From Cucumis sativus (lineage: Eukaryota > Streptophyta > Magnoliopsida > Cucurbitales > Cucurbitaceae): a stretch of DNA of 64,000 nucleotides. Under the pieces are notes generated by a model. That model was not told where the DNA came from. It did not search any database and was given only the letters and a program-made list of their open reading frames with translations. The DNA is taken from positions 29,854,408-29,918,407 of the forward strand of contig NC_026657.2 in assembly GCF_000004075.3 (NCBI RefSeq), in the 5' to 3' direction. The position numbers were made by a program, and so were the translations under genes. This document shows positions 47,413-60,318 of this stretch, piece by piece. Numbering within the stretch: position 1 is the first letter of the stretch; each line of letters begins with the position of its first letter.

Positions 47413-50400
47413 AAATAGATTTCTAAAAACATTTTTGTGACTAAAATTATATTTTTACCTTTTGTAAAAAGTAAATAAGAACAAAGTTAATTTACATAAT
47501 TGTAATCAAATCCAAAAATATTTACGTTAGTGGTTAGTGTAGTAATGAAAAATTCCATCAACGCAATAAAATATTTTTATAATTTTCAAATTTTCGATTT
47601 ACTCATATTTAAAATTTATGCATCTTCTATTCCATATTTTCATTCTTATATTTTTAAATGATTTATTTTACTGTTTAAATCTCGTATCTCATGTTCACCA
47701 TATACAGCAACAAAATTTATGAAGCTACTTCATCTTTCTCGTATTTGAGAATATCAAAATCGTTTAAATAACATTTTGACTTGATCTAAACAATCGTTTA
47801 CCATAGTTAACTCGATCTTTAGCATGATCATCATGATCATTTGATTTGATGTTTTTAACTATCATTTATGTTAGACTATATGGTTGCTTACTATAATCAA
47901 CACAATCGTTTTTCATTATAAACTCGTTCAAATTCAAAGCTTTTTTTCAATTGTTAAAAAGAACTACACACAATCGTGTATGACCTAAACAATAGTAGAT
48001 ATGAGTACACGATCATTTGGACGAAATTTACTCTCACGCGTTGGCTGATTAATCGTGTGTTGACTAAAACAATTTTTGTATTTTTTAGTGTGACCCTTGT
48101 GGCGTTTTCCGTCCTCAAAATTGTTTTAGTATAAATATTTTGCCCGTTTTAAAAAAAAAAAATCCACCAAAAGTTATTAATTCAAATTTCAACTTTCACA
48201 TGCCGTGAGAAAACATAATTATTTTGTAAGGAAAAGACAACCAGTAATCTTTATTTTATATATAATATATATAATTGTAACAATCATAATTTAGATTTAG
48301 ATGCATTTTTAATATGTAAACTAATTACTTAATTTAGCTTATTGTTTTTGTCAATTGGGTTGAGACTTGAGATATTTTAATGGGAAAAAAAATATATGAA
48401 CTAACACTCATAGATTGCTATTGCTATTGCTATCCCAATTATTATATAGACAATTTAAATAAATAAAAAAAATCAAACTTTCTTATATTTAGCAAATTTA
48501 ATTGGTCCGTCATGAGATTTATGTATAATGATAAGAAATCAAACGTCACTAATTATCAAATTATCTCTCTTAATCATTGGTGAAGAGTTGACGCAAACCA
48601 CATAATCCTTGAAAGAAATAGCAAACTTGAAAAAACTTGAAAGTGACTTTATTCAATTTAATCATAAAATAATCTCTAATCCACAATTTTATTACATTTA
48701 TGTTGATAATTGAAGCTTCTCGAAATGTCTTTCATGTCCTTGTTAACGAGTAACAAATATTTTATATATCAAATTTCATGTATAGTTGACATAAAATATA
48801 TACCAATAATTTTAATTAAAGATTCATGAGTTTTGATATTCATAAGTTCCAAACATTTAAACAACAATGGGACTTTAATGAAAGTCTAAAGGCAACAAAG
48901 ATATCAAATTGGTGTTTGTGACGAAAATTTACTTTAAATATGAAAACAATACCAAAGTCGTATAGAAATATCCAAAAAAATGTAGAAGATATACTTTAAG
49001 TTCCTAAGACTTCAGGTTTGAACTTAATGTGTACCTATTTAGTACGTGCAAGTTTTAAAATTTGAATTAGGTTAGAAATTTGGTTTTGTCTTGACCTAAC
49101 TCACACCGTGTTACCATTAGTTGACTAATGAAATGGATGATGTGGCATGATTGAAATTGCATTTTTTTTTTTTTAATGATGTAGCCCTTTTTTTAATTAA
49201 TTTTATAGTAGCATTTGTAATCATTCTAAATAATATAAAATTGTAAAGTAATTAAAAATGATACCGTAAGAAAGACAAGCTTACAAATAATTAATCATAA
49301 TAGTTTATGAATAATTGAACGCAATTTTCTATTAGTTAATAAATACACTAACAAACAGATATATAACATAATATTTAAAATAACATTTGTTGCAAAATAT
49401 ATATATTCAACATGAAAATCTCTTTTTTTTTTATTTTTAATTTCTCACATCACTATAAACACACTCAAAAATAACCAATAAACAACAAAATAAGAGGAAG
49501 AGTTTCAATTCTATTTGGTAACTATCTTTTTTTTTTTTTCTTTTCAAAGTTAAAATTTAAAATCTACCGGTTGACAAATAATTTTCTAAGTTTTTTTTTT
49601 TTCCAAACTTTGACTAAACTCCAGAAGCATACTAATAACTTAAAAAAAGACTATATATATGTGTAGATAAGAGATCAAATTTGTAGTGTATGTCAATTAC
49701 ATGGGTACAGAAAAAGTTTAAAAATATATATTAAGTAGATGATAGCTTGATTGAGATTAGACAAGAGTACAAGAAACAAACACTTGCCTTTTAGACGTTC
49801 ATATATATCCAAAGTGTAAAGAGAAAGGTGAGTATTACTATTACATCAAATAGTATTGCATTGCAAAATAGGTCAAATCGGAGAAAAATAAAAAGTCATG
49901 TTTTTTTTTTAAAAAAGCATTGATTTATTATGAAGATTTCACCACAATTATATCTATCACACATGGTTTGTTCCTATATGATTGCAACCATCCCTAATTT
50001 TAAAAGATAATGTAGGCTTTTAAAAAAAATGATGCATGAAGAATCTTATCATAATAAAATATTTCTTCTTGTTTGCATCAAAAGTAGGAAAGTGTAACAG
50101 TTATGGACAATAATTGTGCATGGAGTTATATATATATACATATATATTACAATGTCTATATTAGATGTTTTTGTTTTAATCTTAAAGGCTTGTGAAATTT
50201 GGTGGGAAGATAATGATGCATTTATGTTGTTTGAATTTTGAAATTTATTTATTTATTATAAACAAAATTGTGGCCTAAAGTTTTATTCAGTCCACATATG
50301 TTACAATTTTACCTTGGAAAGAAAGAAAATTAAATTATATATATAATGATCAATCCTTTTCCTATTTAACGCTAAAACCAAAATCATAATTGTCATTAAA

Positions 50401-51883
50401 TAAGTTGTTTATTATCTTCCCTTCATTTATTTAAATAATGGGAACATGTTATGTTAGTACTTAGTCCCCATTTATAATTTCAAAGTACTCTTAAGGTCTT
50501 CTAATCAAACAATAATAATTTAAAACTATAGATAAACATTACAAATATTGAAAAAGTAAATATGTCAAAGATATATATATTTACCAAAAATAAAAATCTA
50601 CATACAATGTTGGACTATTGTTTTTAGATGAATAATCGAATAAATATATTTTGTTACTTACTTTATTATATTTGGTTAATTTCAAATCAACTGTCCCTCT
50701 TAAACTAAAACTGCCGAATTCGTATAAGAAATTTTAAAAGGACAGAGACAAATTAAAAGCACTTCTGCAACACAGACTTCTAAAGTAATTTAAATATAGG
50801 AAAATTACATTATGAAAATGGTCCCTAAAATTATTAAATTTTTAGTAAAAGAATTTGAACCTTATCAAGTTATCCATTCCGCATGATAGTTGGAAGTTGT
50901 GAAAGAAAAATACCATAAATAAAATATAAATTTTGTTTAAATAAACAAATAAAATACTTCTAAAATTGGTTATCAAAAACAAAAATATTTAGTGTCCATG
51001 TCACAAATGAAAGAATTTGATAGAATTTACCGTTTAAAAAAGTTTTCAGTTTTGTATTTCCTTAACCTCTCTTAAGCGATCCTTTTTTTATTGTGCGCTG
51101 ATTTTAAAGATTTTAAAAACAATAATTCAAATCTAAATGATTGTATATGAAATAATAGTGAAAGAAAAATTTATTTTTGAAACCACTCCATTAATCATAT
51201 AACATTTTTAAAATTTTCACTCTACACTTGTAGACTTTTTTTATACTATTTAAATATTTTGAGAATTTGTTTTAATTTTTTTTAAAAGGCCCCCTAAAAT
51301 TAATAAATTATCCAACCTTGAAAATGTCACATTTTACACATAAAAGGAAAGCTCAATGAAATAGATAAAATGGCAGTAAAAGTACGGTACTGTTCTATTT
51401 CTTCACGTATATTACTTTTTGGTACACCTGTGCTCTCTCCCTTCACCACCGCCGTCAGATGTTTGAATTAAATTCAACTAAACTAAGTTTGAATGTACTG
51501 GATCTGAACACGTCATCCATTGTATGAATCTTTTGTGGACGGCAGTGAGTCACGATGAAAACGCGCTCGTCCTTGTTTGTTGTAGATTTTTCATACGCTA
51601 CTTGTCATGTCCACAATTTTTTGGTTACGTAAACATATAGTTTTGTTTTTGTTTATTTTTGGAGCCTAAACTTTAGAGTTTATAAAATTCATGTATATTA
51701 AAATGTAGTGTGTTATGTTAATCATTAACAAAAAAATTCAGTAATTGTAGTATCATCATTTTTTTAATGGAACAAAGTGTGAGTTTTAATTAAAAGTGAA
51801 ATTATAATCGAATCGACTTGAATTTCTTTTTAAAAAGAAATTGTGTATTTAGTATCACACTCCTTAAGTTATAAGATTATAAT

Positions 51884-51886
<3 letters not shown>

Positions 51887-51918
<32 letters not shown>
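51887..51918. repeat. (TA)16 microsatellite
   Basis: An uninterrupted TA run, the longest in this spacer. Confidence 0.9.
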
Positions 51919-51919
<1 letters not shown>

Positions 51920-52695
51920 CTATAAATATAAATAGTATTTACAAGCCTAATTTCCTAGAACCCATTGTACAAAATCATCTTGTGTCAAATTGGCCCTAAA
52001 GTATTATTTAGAGACCTACTATTCCCACAAGCTAAACTCCAATACCATTTTGACAAATTTGTAGGGATAAAGCGTCATTTTTGTATCTATATTTACAAAA
52101 ATGATTTTAAATCAAACAAAATTATTCATAAAATAAAAATTGACAAAATATTTGCACTTATTAATTTTTTAGTAGTTTTCTATGAAAGGTAGATAGCACT
52201 CTTATATTTTTAATAAAATTTAAATTTAATCTTCTAAAATCAATTAAAGAATAATAATAAACTGTACCAATTAAATCAACATTACATCTTTCTAGGTTTA
52301 TAGATTAAATATATGTTAGGTTTTTTTTCAAAATAATAAAATAACATATGAATAATTTTTTAAAATAAAAAAACTTATAAACTATTCACAACCCATAACG
52401 AAAGTAAATTTTCTTTTATTTATGTAAAATTTTCAAAGTACAAACTATTTAAAATTCATTAATTTTATTTTGTCCTATGTATAAATAGTTTGTTCAATTT
52501 TTTAGAATTTCTGTTGAAGGGAAGAAATTTGGAAGTAATGTAACAAATATTTCTAATAAAAAAAATCATAACGTGTGGGATCCCACAAATTGTAGTGGTT
52601 GTAGGGAGAGAGAGTTTGTAGAGGATAATATCCTTTAATATTTTTGTTTATTTTATATTTTCTCAACCATTTTATTAGAATCCGAAATGATTGGT

Positions 52696-52944
52696 ACACG
52701 TGTTGACATATTATTAATTGCATTTCAAAATTCGTCGTTATCTTCTATTACACCAATCATGCGATGCAGGAGAGCGATGGCATTCAAATTACTAAAATAT
52801 ATGTATTTTCTTATAATATTGTCCGACGTGTCGGACCCTAACCTCTTCTTCTAAACTTCCACAGGATATTGCTCTTCTGTCGTATCGGATCGTACGTGTC
52901 GTCTGCTGTAAATTCGGGATTTTACTACCATTACTTCTCACGTG
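52696..52944. promoter_or_regulatory. G-box pair upstream of the S40 gene
   Basis: ACACGTGT at 52696-52703 and CACGTG at 52939-52944 lie 0.85-1.1 kb upstream of the S40 start codon. Such ACGT elements fit ABA- and senescence-linked control expected of S40 genes; the link is inferred. Confidence 0.45.
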
Positions 52945-53650
52945 CACTTCCCATTTTCTATTCAAACATAATTCAATTACTTTCTCTTTTTTCAAACATC
53001 ATAAACAATTAACCAATATTCTTTTTATAAGTTTACTTCACTCTAAATTTTACAGATATATAATACCTTCAAAGTTACTTGTTCCACTTCACTTACTAAA
53101 TTAGCTTCATTCAATTAATCATGACAACTACATGATGCACACTTTTTTGTTTCAAAAAGTAAACGGACAACAACTACAGAAAAAAACGACAAACGTATTT
53201 AATCGCGACAAAAAGAACTATTGACTCTATCTAAACTACATAATATATAATATTGAACATGTGTAATTGATTTAAATCAAAATTTATTATTTTTTAAATT
53301 TGTTATTTTTGTAATTTTGAAAAAATAGTGAGCGGTAGAGTAGATTGAAAATGAGAGGAAAGGAAAGGAAGGAGAGACATTGTAGGGATAAATTTGTAAT
53401 TTGAAGATATTAGACGACAAAAGTTATTAAAGAAAGCTAAGAAAATGGTAAAAGGGGTTAAAGGGAAATGGGTGTGAGAATCAAACGGCGAGTGCACGGT
53501 AAAACCGTGGGGGAGTTGTGTATTATAGAATTGTCTCATTGTATTTTTGTTATAATTATTTTATTTGAATATAATTGAACTTTAAAATGTTCGTACGCCG
53601 GGCGAAGAGAGAACGGGGGGGAGAAGCGTGAACTTATCCATTAAAACCAT

Positions 53651-53658
53651 TATAAAAA
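53651..53658 (+). promoter_or_regulatory. TATA box of the S40 gene
   Basis: TATAAAAA lies 138 bases before the start codon. The predicted leader (from about 53685) ends in a CAA repeat (53735-53752), a sequence expected to stay unstructured and favour translation. Confidence 0.6.
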
Positions 53659-53788
53659 TGGTGGGCCAAAACTCTAAATAATTTCACACTTTGATTCCTT
53701 CAGAGCAGTTGAAATTCAATTCCATTCAATCACAAACAACAACAACAACAACAAGATCTGAACCTCCAAATCATCCATCGATTTTTCA

Positions 53789-54328
53789 ATGGCGTCAAGG
53801 AGAGGCGGCTTAGGATTCGGCTTCGGTTTTCACTCCAAACCCAACTACATCTATCCGGCGTCGGACTCACTTCGCTGTTCTGAATCATCTACCGATAATA
53901 ACCTCTTTGAATTCGACGAATCGGATATTTGGACATCCGCTACTACTACTGCTCCAACTCCCCCGATGGAATCGAGAAAGATCTTTCCGATCTCCAAGAA
54001 ACTTCCCAAGAGGAGTGGCTCTGCTGCCACAGCGGTGGAGAAGGCGGTGAAGGCGTCTTCGTCATTGCCGGTCAACATTCCGGATTGGTCGAAGATTCTG
54101 CAGAAGGATCAGAACAAGCACGGGCGGAGAGCGGTGGCGGACGAGGATTTTGATGATAGTGACGACGGGGATGACGACGACATTCGACGGGCACCGCCGC
54201 ATGAGTATTTGGCCAGACGGCGAGGTGATTCGTTTTCGGTTCATGAAGGGATCGGAAGAACGCTGAAGGGAAGGGATTTGAGAATGGTGAGAAATGCAAT
54301 TTGGAAAAAAACTGGGTTCGAAGATTAA
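53789..54328 (+). CDS. S40: S40 family senescence regulator (DUF584)
   Basis: Single exon, 179 residues. The signature blocks of the S40 family are in order: the FEFDESDIW acidic-aromatic motif (about 40-48), PVNIPDWSKIL (about 94-104), an acidic run (about 118-131), APPHEYLARRR (about 135-145), and the C-terminal block with GRTLKGRDLRMVRNAIWKKTGF (about 156-177; read as two joined motifs). S40 proteins are small nuclear proteins tied to leaf senescence and stress in barley and Arabidopsis; their biochemical action is not settled. A Gly-rich N-terminus (GGLGFGFGF) is less common. Single-exon structure is normal for the family. Confidence 0.95.
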   Translation: MASRRGGLGFGFGFHSKPNYIYPASDSLRCSESSTDNNLFEFDESDIWTSATTTAPTPPMESRKIFPISKKLPKRSGSAATAVEKAVKASSSLPVNIPDWSKILQKDQNKHGRRAVADEDFDDSDDGDDDDIRRAPPHEYLARRRGDSFSVHEGIGRTLKGRDLRMVRNAIWKKTGFED

Positions 54329-57300
54329 TTTTAAATTAATTTTTAGCTAGCCAAAAAAAAAAATTACCATATAATCAGTTCCGGAAACCATACTTAGAAT
54401 AATGATTAGAGAATTTTGATGAAGTAAATTAATGTAATTTCCCCTAAATTTTCCCAATTTTCTTCTCTCTCTCTTTTTGATTCAAAATGTTATTGTGATC
54501 ATTATCTGTATCAGAAACAGTGATTTTTTGTAATTAATTTTAATTCTGTAAACTTCAATTAAATAACATTTTTTTCTGATTAGTGCTTAAATTCCCTAAA
54601 CTTAACGATTAAGCAACCGCCCAAATCAAACATAGTTCAAGAACAGATAATCACGTTAGGTTAAATTCTTCATTTTCATTATAATAATTAAGAAAAACAA
54701 CTCGTTTGGCATGAAATTATAAATATTAAAGCAATTAAAATGGTTAGCATTTCTTGAGTCTATAAAAAAATAAAAGTAGAGTGATTAAAATTAAAAATAA
54801 TAATTGAAAGAAAAAAGAAAAGGAAAAAACTGATTGAAATGGTAGTAGGTGAAGAAAGCTATAGACAAGCTAGAGCAATCTTTGGAAAAAAGAATTCATA
54901 TGTTTACTTGCTTCCCCAATCAAGCTATCATTTACCATTAAAAAAAAAGATCTATACTTTTTTTAAAAAATTAAAAATGGATTACCATTAGAATATATAT
55001 ATATATATAATGGTTTTTTTTTCTCAGTATATACATCAAATTAGACAATAACCTATTAAATATTTTAAATTAAAATTTGTTATCTTCAAGTGATAATAAC
55101 TCTATTATTATTTTTTTTATTTTATTTTTTTTGCTAGCAAACCGTTCTCAATTATAATGGATTTATTTATAGGGTTAATATAAAGGTAGTATTTTTATAA
55201 ATAATAATTAAGTATATAACAATATTTAAAAAATAATTATAAATATAACAAAATTTATCATTCATATAGATTTATCGGTGGTAAATTTATATTAAACTTT
55301 GACAGATTTTGTTATATTCATAATTTGTTTAAATTATTGTCATATAAGTTAATATGTTGGGTTTAATTGGTGTAGTTGTAACGAACAGTGACATAGTGAT
55401 ATTTTAATGATAAAAGAAAAAAGAAAATTATAAATATGTTTTTATTAAAAATCAAACTAAAATTTGAAAAGTGGCGAACATGTATTGGTGAAAGGAAAAA
55501 GGAGCGGGTGTTTTTGGGAAGTTCTTGAGTTGATTTACTTTTGGTTATAATGCTCTAAAATTCTATGTGGCTTATCCACCTTACCTTGATAGGGACGTTA
55601 TGGCAATATTTTTCTCTCTATCTTCTGCTTCTTTTGTTCATTAATATTAATTAATTCAAATATACTTATTTATTTATTTTGCTTTCAATTGTCATTATCA
55701 AGGAAGAGATGGAAAAAGAAAAAGGAAAAAAAACAACATTAGATTTTTTTTGAGGTCCAAATTAAAATTTTAGATTTATGTGTGAGTTGATCATGATGTT
55801 AACAATCTTTCTTTAATTGAGTTAAAAAAAAGTGTTAAAGTTTAATGCTTCTATTTAACTTTATTTATTTTTCCACAGAATAATATGCTTTTTTTTTTAA
55901 TCTTTTGAAAAGCATTTTTTATTTCTAATAATAAGTTGTTTAGTTCATAAAGTATTAGATGACTATAGTTATACAAACAAATATGCTCATCATCTTTTTT
56001 TATGAAGTATGTGTAAATAAAATGTTTGAAATATAAGTTATTAACGGTTTTCTTTCAACGTTGCTCATGGTTTTATAAATAAATTAACTAATAGTAGTTT
56101 AACACAACAATGTAAAACTCGAACTTGAGTTTAAAGGGGAGGGTTATCATTGTAACTCAGTTATCTTCTAAGAAGTTTGTAATTTTAATCTTGTATCTTT
56201 ATTAGATTGGAGTGTAATTAAAATAAGTGAGATTTTTGTTTTTATTTTTAATAATGATAAAGATAAAATTATTAGAGAGTAATTGAATTAGAATTATTTA
56301 ATGGTCATTAAAGATTAGAAGTAGGTGTTTTTAATGTTAACAAATGGGAAGAAGGGGAAGGAAAGAAAAAAAACTAATTATAGAAAGAGGAATTTATATT
56401 ATCCAACGGCGCTGCTTGGTTTCTTCCAACCTTCTCCCTACTTCCCCAACTACCTTCTATTTCGTAACGGGATAATGTCAACATTTTTAATTTAACTTCA
56501 TTTCATATTTATTGTACAGTGTCTAAATTGGATAAGATCATTTATATATTAATATACATTGTTATAATTTATATATTTCATTTTTTGATTCTCTAATTCT
56601 TCTTGGTATGAAATTGAATTGTTGTGATGATATTGATGTTAATGACGATGATGCGTTAACAATTGTAAAATCCACGATAGATAAATATTAAACAAACAAA
56701 CATACTATAAATTAAATGGGATGACATTCAATAAATTAATATAATTTTTTAAAAAACAAGGACAAAGAAATTAATTTTCTTAAAAATAATAATATTAATA
56801 AAAAGTTGAGTTATAATTTATGTAAAGGGTAGTTAACGAAAGTTTAAAATTGATGAAATCAAACCATTTAGTAAATGGGTAAACATTATCAAATTTGTGA
56901 CGGTTTCATCAATTAACTTTATTTTGACATTTTAAATAAAAAAAATCAAATTTTATTTCTTAGGCTAAGTTTTAATTTTATTTTTTACTTTTTTGTATGC
57001 AAGTAAAAAAAAAATGTTAGCCACCAAATAATAATATAAGTTGGACCGATTTTATCCTTTCAATCTTCTAATTACATGGTTTTGTTTAATTGGTAATAAA
57101 TTTGTAATTAATTTTGAGGGATAATCACTCCCACCTTTAAGTAAAAATAAAAGAGAAATAAAAGTCAAAAGCTAAAAAGTCATTTTCATATCTAGCATGG
57201 AAAATAGAAAAAGTGGTTTGGAAGATAACAAAAAGTAAATTATCATTTTGGTTCATTTTCTTTAGCTATCTTTTAACCCAATTTAAATTGACGTGCGATT

Positions 57301-57610
57301 TTCGATCAGGTGAATTTCATCTTTAACTGGTATTGGTGTGTAACATAGGGTTACGTAACTCTGTGAAATTATTTTCTATCAAAGTTTAAATGTACATACA
57401 AAATTTAAAAGTTTAAGTTGTTACACTAATACTAATACACACCAGTAGTTCTAAATAATAGAATCTTAAGGTTTAGAAGTGTAACATTTTTTCTATTACG
57501 TGTCAAACTAACTGGTAACATTAACCCTTTTTTTTCACTATTTTTGTCGTTATTTATTAAAACAATACATTTCTTTTATATTTTACTAACATATGTGTAT
57601 TTCCTTTTTA

Positions 57611-57618
<8 letters not shown>

Positions 57619-57648
<30 letters not shown>
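57619..57648. repeat. (AT)15 microsatellite
   Basis: An uninterrupted AT run in the desert. Confidence 0.9.
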
Positions 57649-57651
<3 letters not shown>

Positions 57652-58680
57652 TGCATTTACATAGCAATTCCTTTTTCATTCAATTTAAATATTGTGTTTC
57701 ATATTTAATAAAATAAATGTTTTTTTTTTAGAAAAAAACTATTTTCTAATTTATTAAATACACTAGTAAAAAAAACCATCTTTAAAAATATTACACATTC
57801 AAGGATTCTCATTTTTCTTTTTGAATCTAATTTTTTTTAGTTATTTTCCCACTTGCATCTTGATAAATTTTTATATTCAATATAGGCTTAAATCAACAAT
57901 TTCACCCTTATCTTGCCAATTTTCTAAAATAAAAAAAAAATCAATTTCAAAGGTTCATTTAAACGTTTAAAATGTTGGTTTAATTCTTAGAATTTCCATA
58001 TTTGTTTGTTTTGTTTTTATTTAATGATTACTTGATATGAATTTTTTAAGGAAGATGATTAAAAAGTCATAGATTAAAGTGATTAATTTTGTTTGGAAAG
58101 TTGGGTAAAAATAAGATTAAATATGGATGGAGGGCGTGACTTTGAAACCTAATAATTATGTTGAACATATTTGCATAATGTAAAGAGAGTTGAGCGATGA
58201 GGTTGATTCAATTGTTCTTACTGTCGTGTGTGTCCGTGAAATTAGGCACAAAAGTGATCCATGATTGGTAGCAGGCAGAATATTAGTCTTGTAGTGGAAT
58301 AACATATTCTTCTCCCGAATAACAATCCACATTGAGATTTGGAAATGTGAAAGAAAAAGGCATCCAAACACTCCAAAACCAAAAAGTGGAAAATAAAGAA
58401 GGGATCATTCCAATGGTGGGATTGTGAATACTATCCAAATAAAAAGAAAGAATAAATATGGATTCCATAAATCCACATTTTTTTATTAAAACCCCTCCTC
58501 ACATCTTCACTGCATCTTACTCAGTTTGTATTCTGAGAGAGTATTGGATCAAAGTTACCATTGATGGAACGGAGTCCATTTTTTCTTTTAACAAAATCAA
58601 TCTTAGTTGATTTGATAAAATGTCAAACCAACCTCGATATCGATGAGTAAAAGTTGCTAATCGGTTTAATACTTAAAATT

Positions 58681-58829
58681 GCTTTTTGAAACTAATCCTG
58701 ACCCCTCTCGTTTTTCGAGTGAGTTGGTTGATTTAACAGTTGAAAATACTTTTTGAAAAATTCTCGATTTGAAGCTTTTTGAAACTGACCCTTATTGAAT
58801 TCTCTCGTTTTTCGATTGATCGACTTCAG
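58681..58829. repeat. Diverged two-copy tandem repeat, about 93-base spacing
   Basis: GCTTTTTGAAACTNANCCT-like blocks at 58681 and 58774 are each followed by CTCTCGTTTTTCGA (about 58705 and 58802). The copies differ by substitutions and small gaps, so the duplication is old or comes from a repeat family. Confidence 0.6.
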
Positions 58830-59555
58830 TTTGTCTATCATGCTAATTTCTACATGTATGCATACCAATTGAGTTATGTCCGTCTTGTCTACTGCATGTG
58901 AGTTAAGGCTTTATAAATATTTTTAAAAAATGTAAAAAGATAAAGATTACTAATCGATAATATCATTAATTGAAAAAAAATTAATGTGAACATAACTCAA
59001 TTGAAATTAACTTGTACATATTATCAATTTTCAAATATAAGGTGATTCAATCTCCTATCTTGTATATTGCCAAACAAAATATTGACAAAAAAATGATGAA
59101 GTTAAATTCGTTGCATTCCACGATTACATTTTATTACGAGATAATATATTGACAAACACATCGCTATAATGTAGTTATATTTATGTAAATAAAATCGTTG
59201 TAAAAAGCACGTTAAATCAATAATTGAGTTGTTTTTACTTCAAATACCAAACCAAACAATATATTTTGTTACTTGGGATTTAGATTGTGGGTGCATTTTT
59301 TTATTCTTCATGTTTTATGTGTATTTATAAATTTAAGATATTGATGTCGAACATTTCGATTCATAGATATAGTGGAAGATATTTTAATTTGTGAACCTAC
59401 ATAGTAATACAAGAGGTAGTGAGCAAAGATTGACGAGTGAATAGGACATTTCACTGTTGTCTTTGATAATTTTCACATGTGAATACAAAGACACCTAGTC
59501 ATATTCCTCACATGTTTTTTAAATAGTTTATTAATTAAGTTTCGTGTATTTTAAG

Positions 59556-59806
59556 TGGTTGTCAAAAATTGAAATTGGAAGTATGTTATAAGTCACATCA
59601 TGAGACATAAACTTTATGAATAAGAAGATAAAGTTAAATTAGTCGGTTGGAGATAATTTAGTACTTACATTTACTTCATATATGTTCCGTAGTTTTCAAA
59701 AAATGAAATTGGATGTATATTACAAGTCACATAATCATATAAAATTTACGAGTACGAAAGTACAAATGAATTAATCGGTTCAAATATTATACGTACATAC
59801 ATGACA
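59556..59806. repeat. Diverged two-copy tandem repeat, about 134-base unit
   Basis: Both units contain a TTTTCAAAAA/GTCAAAAATT start, GAAATTGGA, AAGTCACAT and a TTA(G/A)TCGGTT block. The first copy runs from about 59556 and the second from about 59689. Confidence 0.65.
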
Positions 59807-60150
59807 TTTTTTATAAGAATTCACTCTCATATGTTTATAGTAAATCACACACGGATGGTTTTAGTTTTGTGTCACATTAGTCTTTAGATTTAAAAATTGA
59901 ACAATTAATTAAGTCTGGAAAAGAATTGGTTTTAGTAATTCGATCAAGGTTTTAGTAATTCGATCAATGTAACTTGTTAAGTAGTTAACGTTGTACCAAC
60001 CAATTAAGTAAGTCTTCAATATTTTATTTTAGCAAGTCTTATATGTATTGAAGGACAAGAGGTCTCTACCACCGATCCTTTATACCTAATAGGATTATTT
60101 GAAAATTGGATGATTAAAAAATGTGTAGACGGTTACAATATTGAGATTAT

Positions 60151-60203
60151 TTGGGCCAAATGGGCCGAGAAAAATTGTCTGGTGCAGAGATATTGGGCCC
60201 AAT
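60151..60203 (+). promoter_or_regulatory. Site II promoter elements of the coiled-coil gene
   Basis: TTGGGCC at 60151, TGGGCC at 60161 and the palindrome ATTGGGCCCAAT at 60192-60203 lie 115-170 bases before the start codon. GGCCCA motifs are TCP-bound and mark housekeeping promoters in plants. Confidence 0.7.
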
Positions 60204-60318
60204 TAATCGCAACGGGCTAACCGCGCTAGAGTTGTTGTCAACAGTGAGAAGTTTCTTCCGACCTCCAACCTCGAGATTGTCGCCGTCGATTTCATCGGCC
60301 ATTGACTAACAGGGAAAT

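Larger units (their letters stand above)
47155..53788. other. 6.6-kb spacer between divergent RPL12 and S40 genes
   Basis: The first 260 bases are the RPL12 leader and promoter. The remainder is AT-rich, with a (TA)16 run at 51887-51918 and scattered AATCGTTT/ACGATCATTT words at 47755-48060. No frame is convincing. From about 52690 to 53788 lie ACGT elements, a TATA box and the S40 leader. Confidence 0.5.
54329..60318. other. 6-kb gene desert
   Basis: About 54329-54560 is the S40 3' untranslated region. The rest is AT-rich, with a (AT)15 run at 57619-57648, two diverged tandem duplications (58681-58829 and 59556-59806) and poly-A/T runs. No gene is supported until the site II promoter at 60151. 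Confidence 0.55.
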
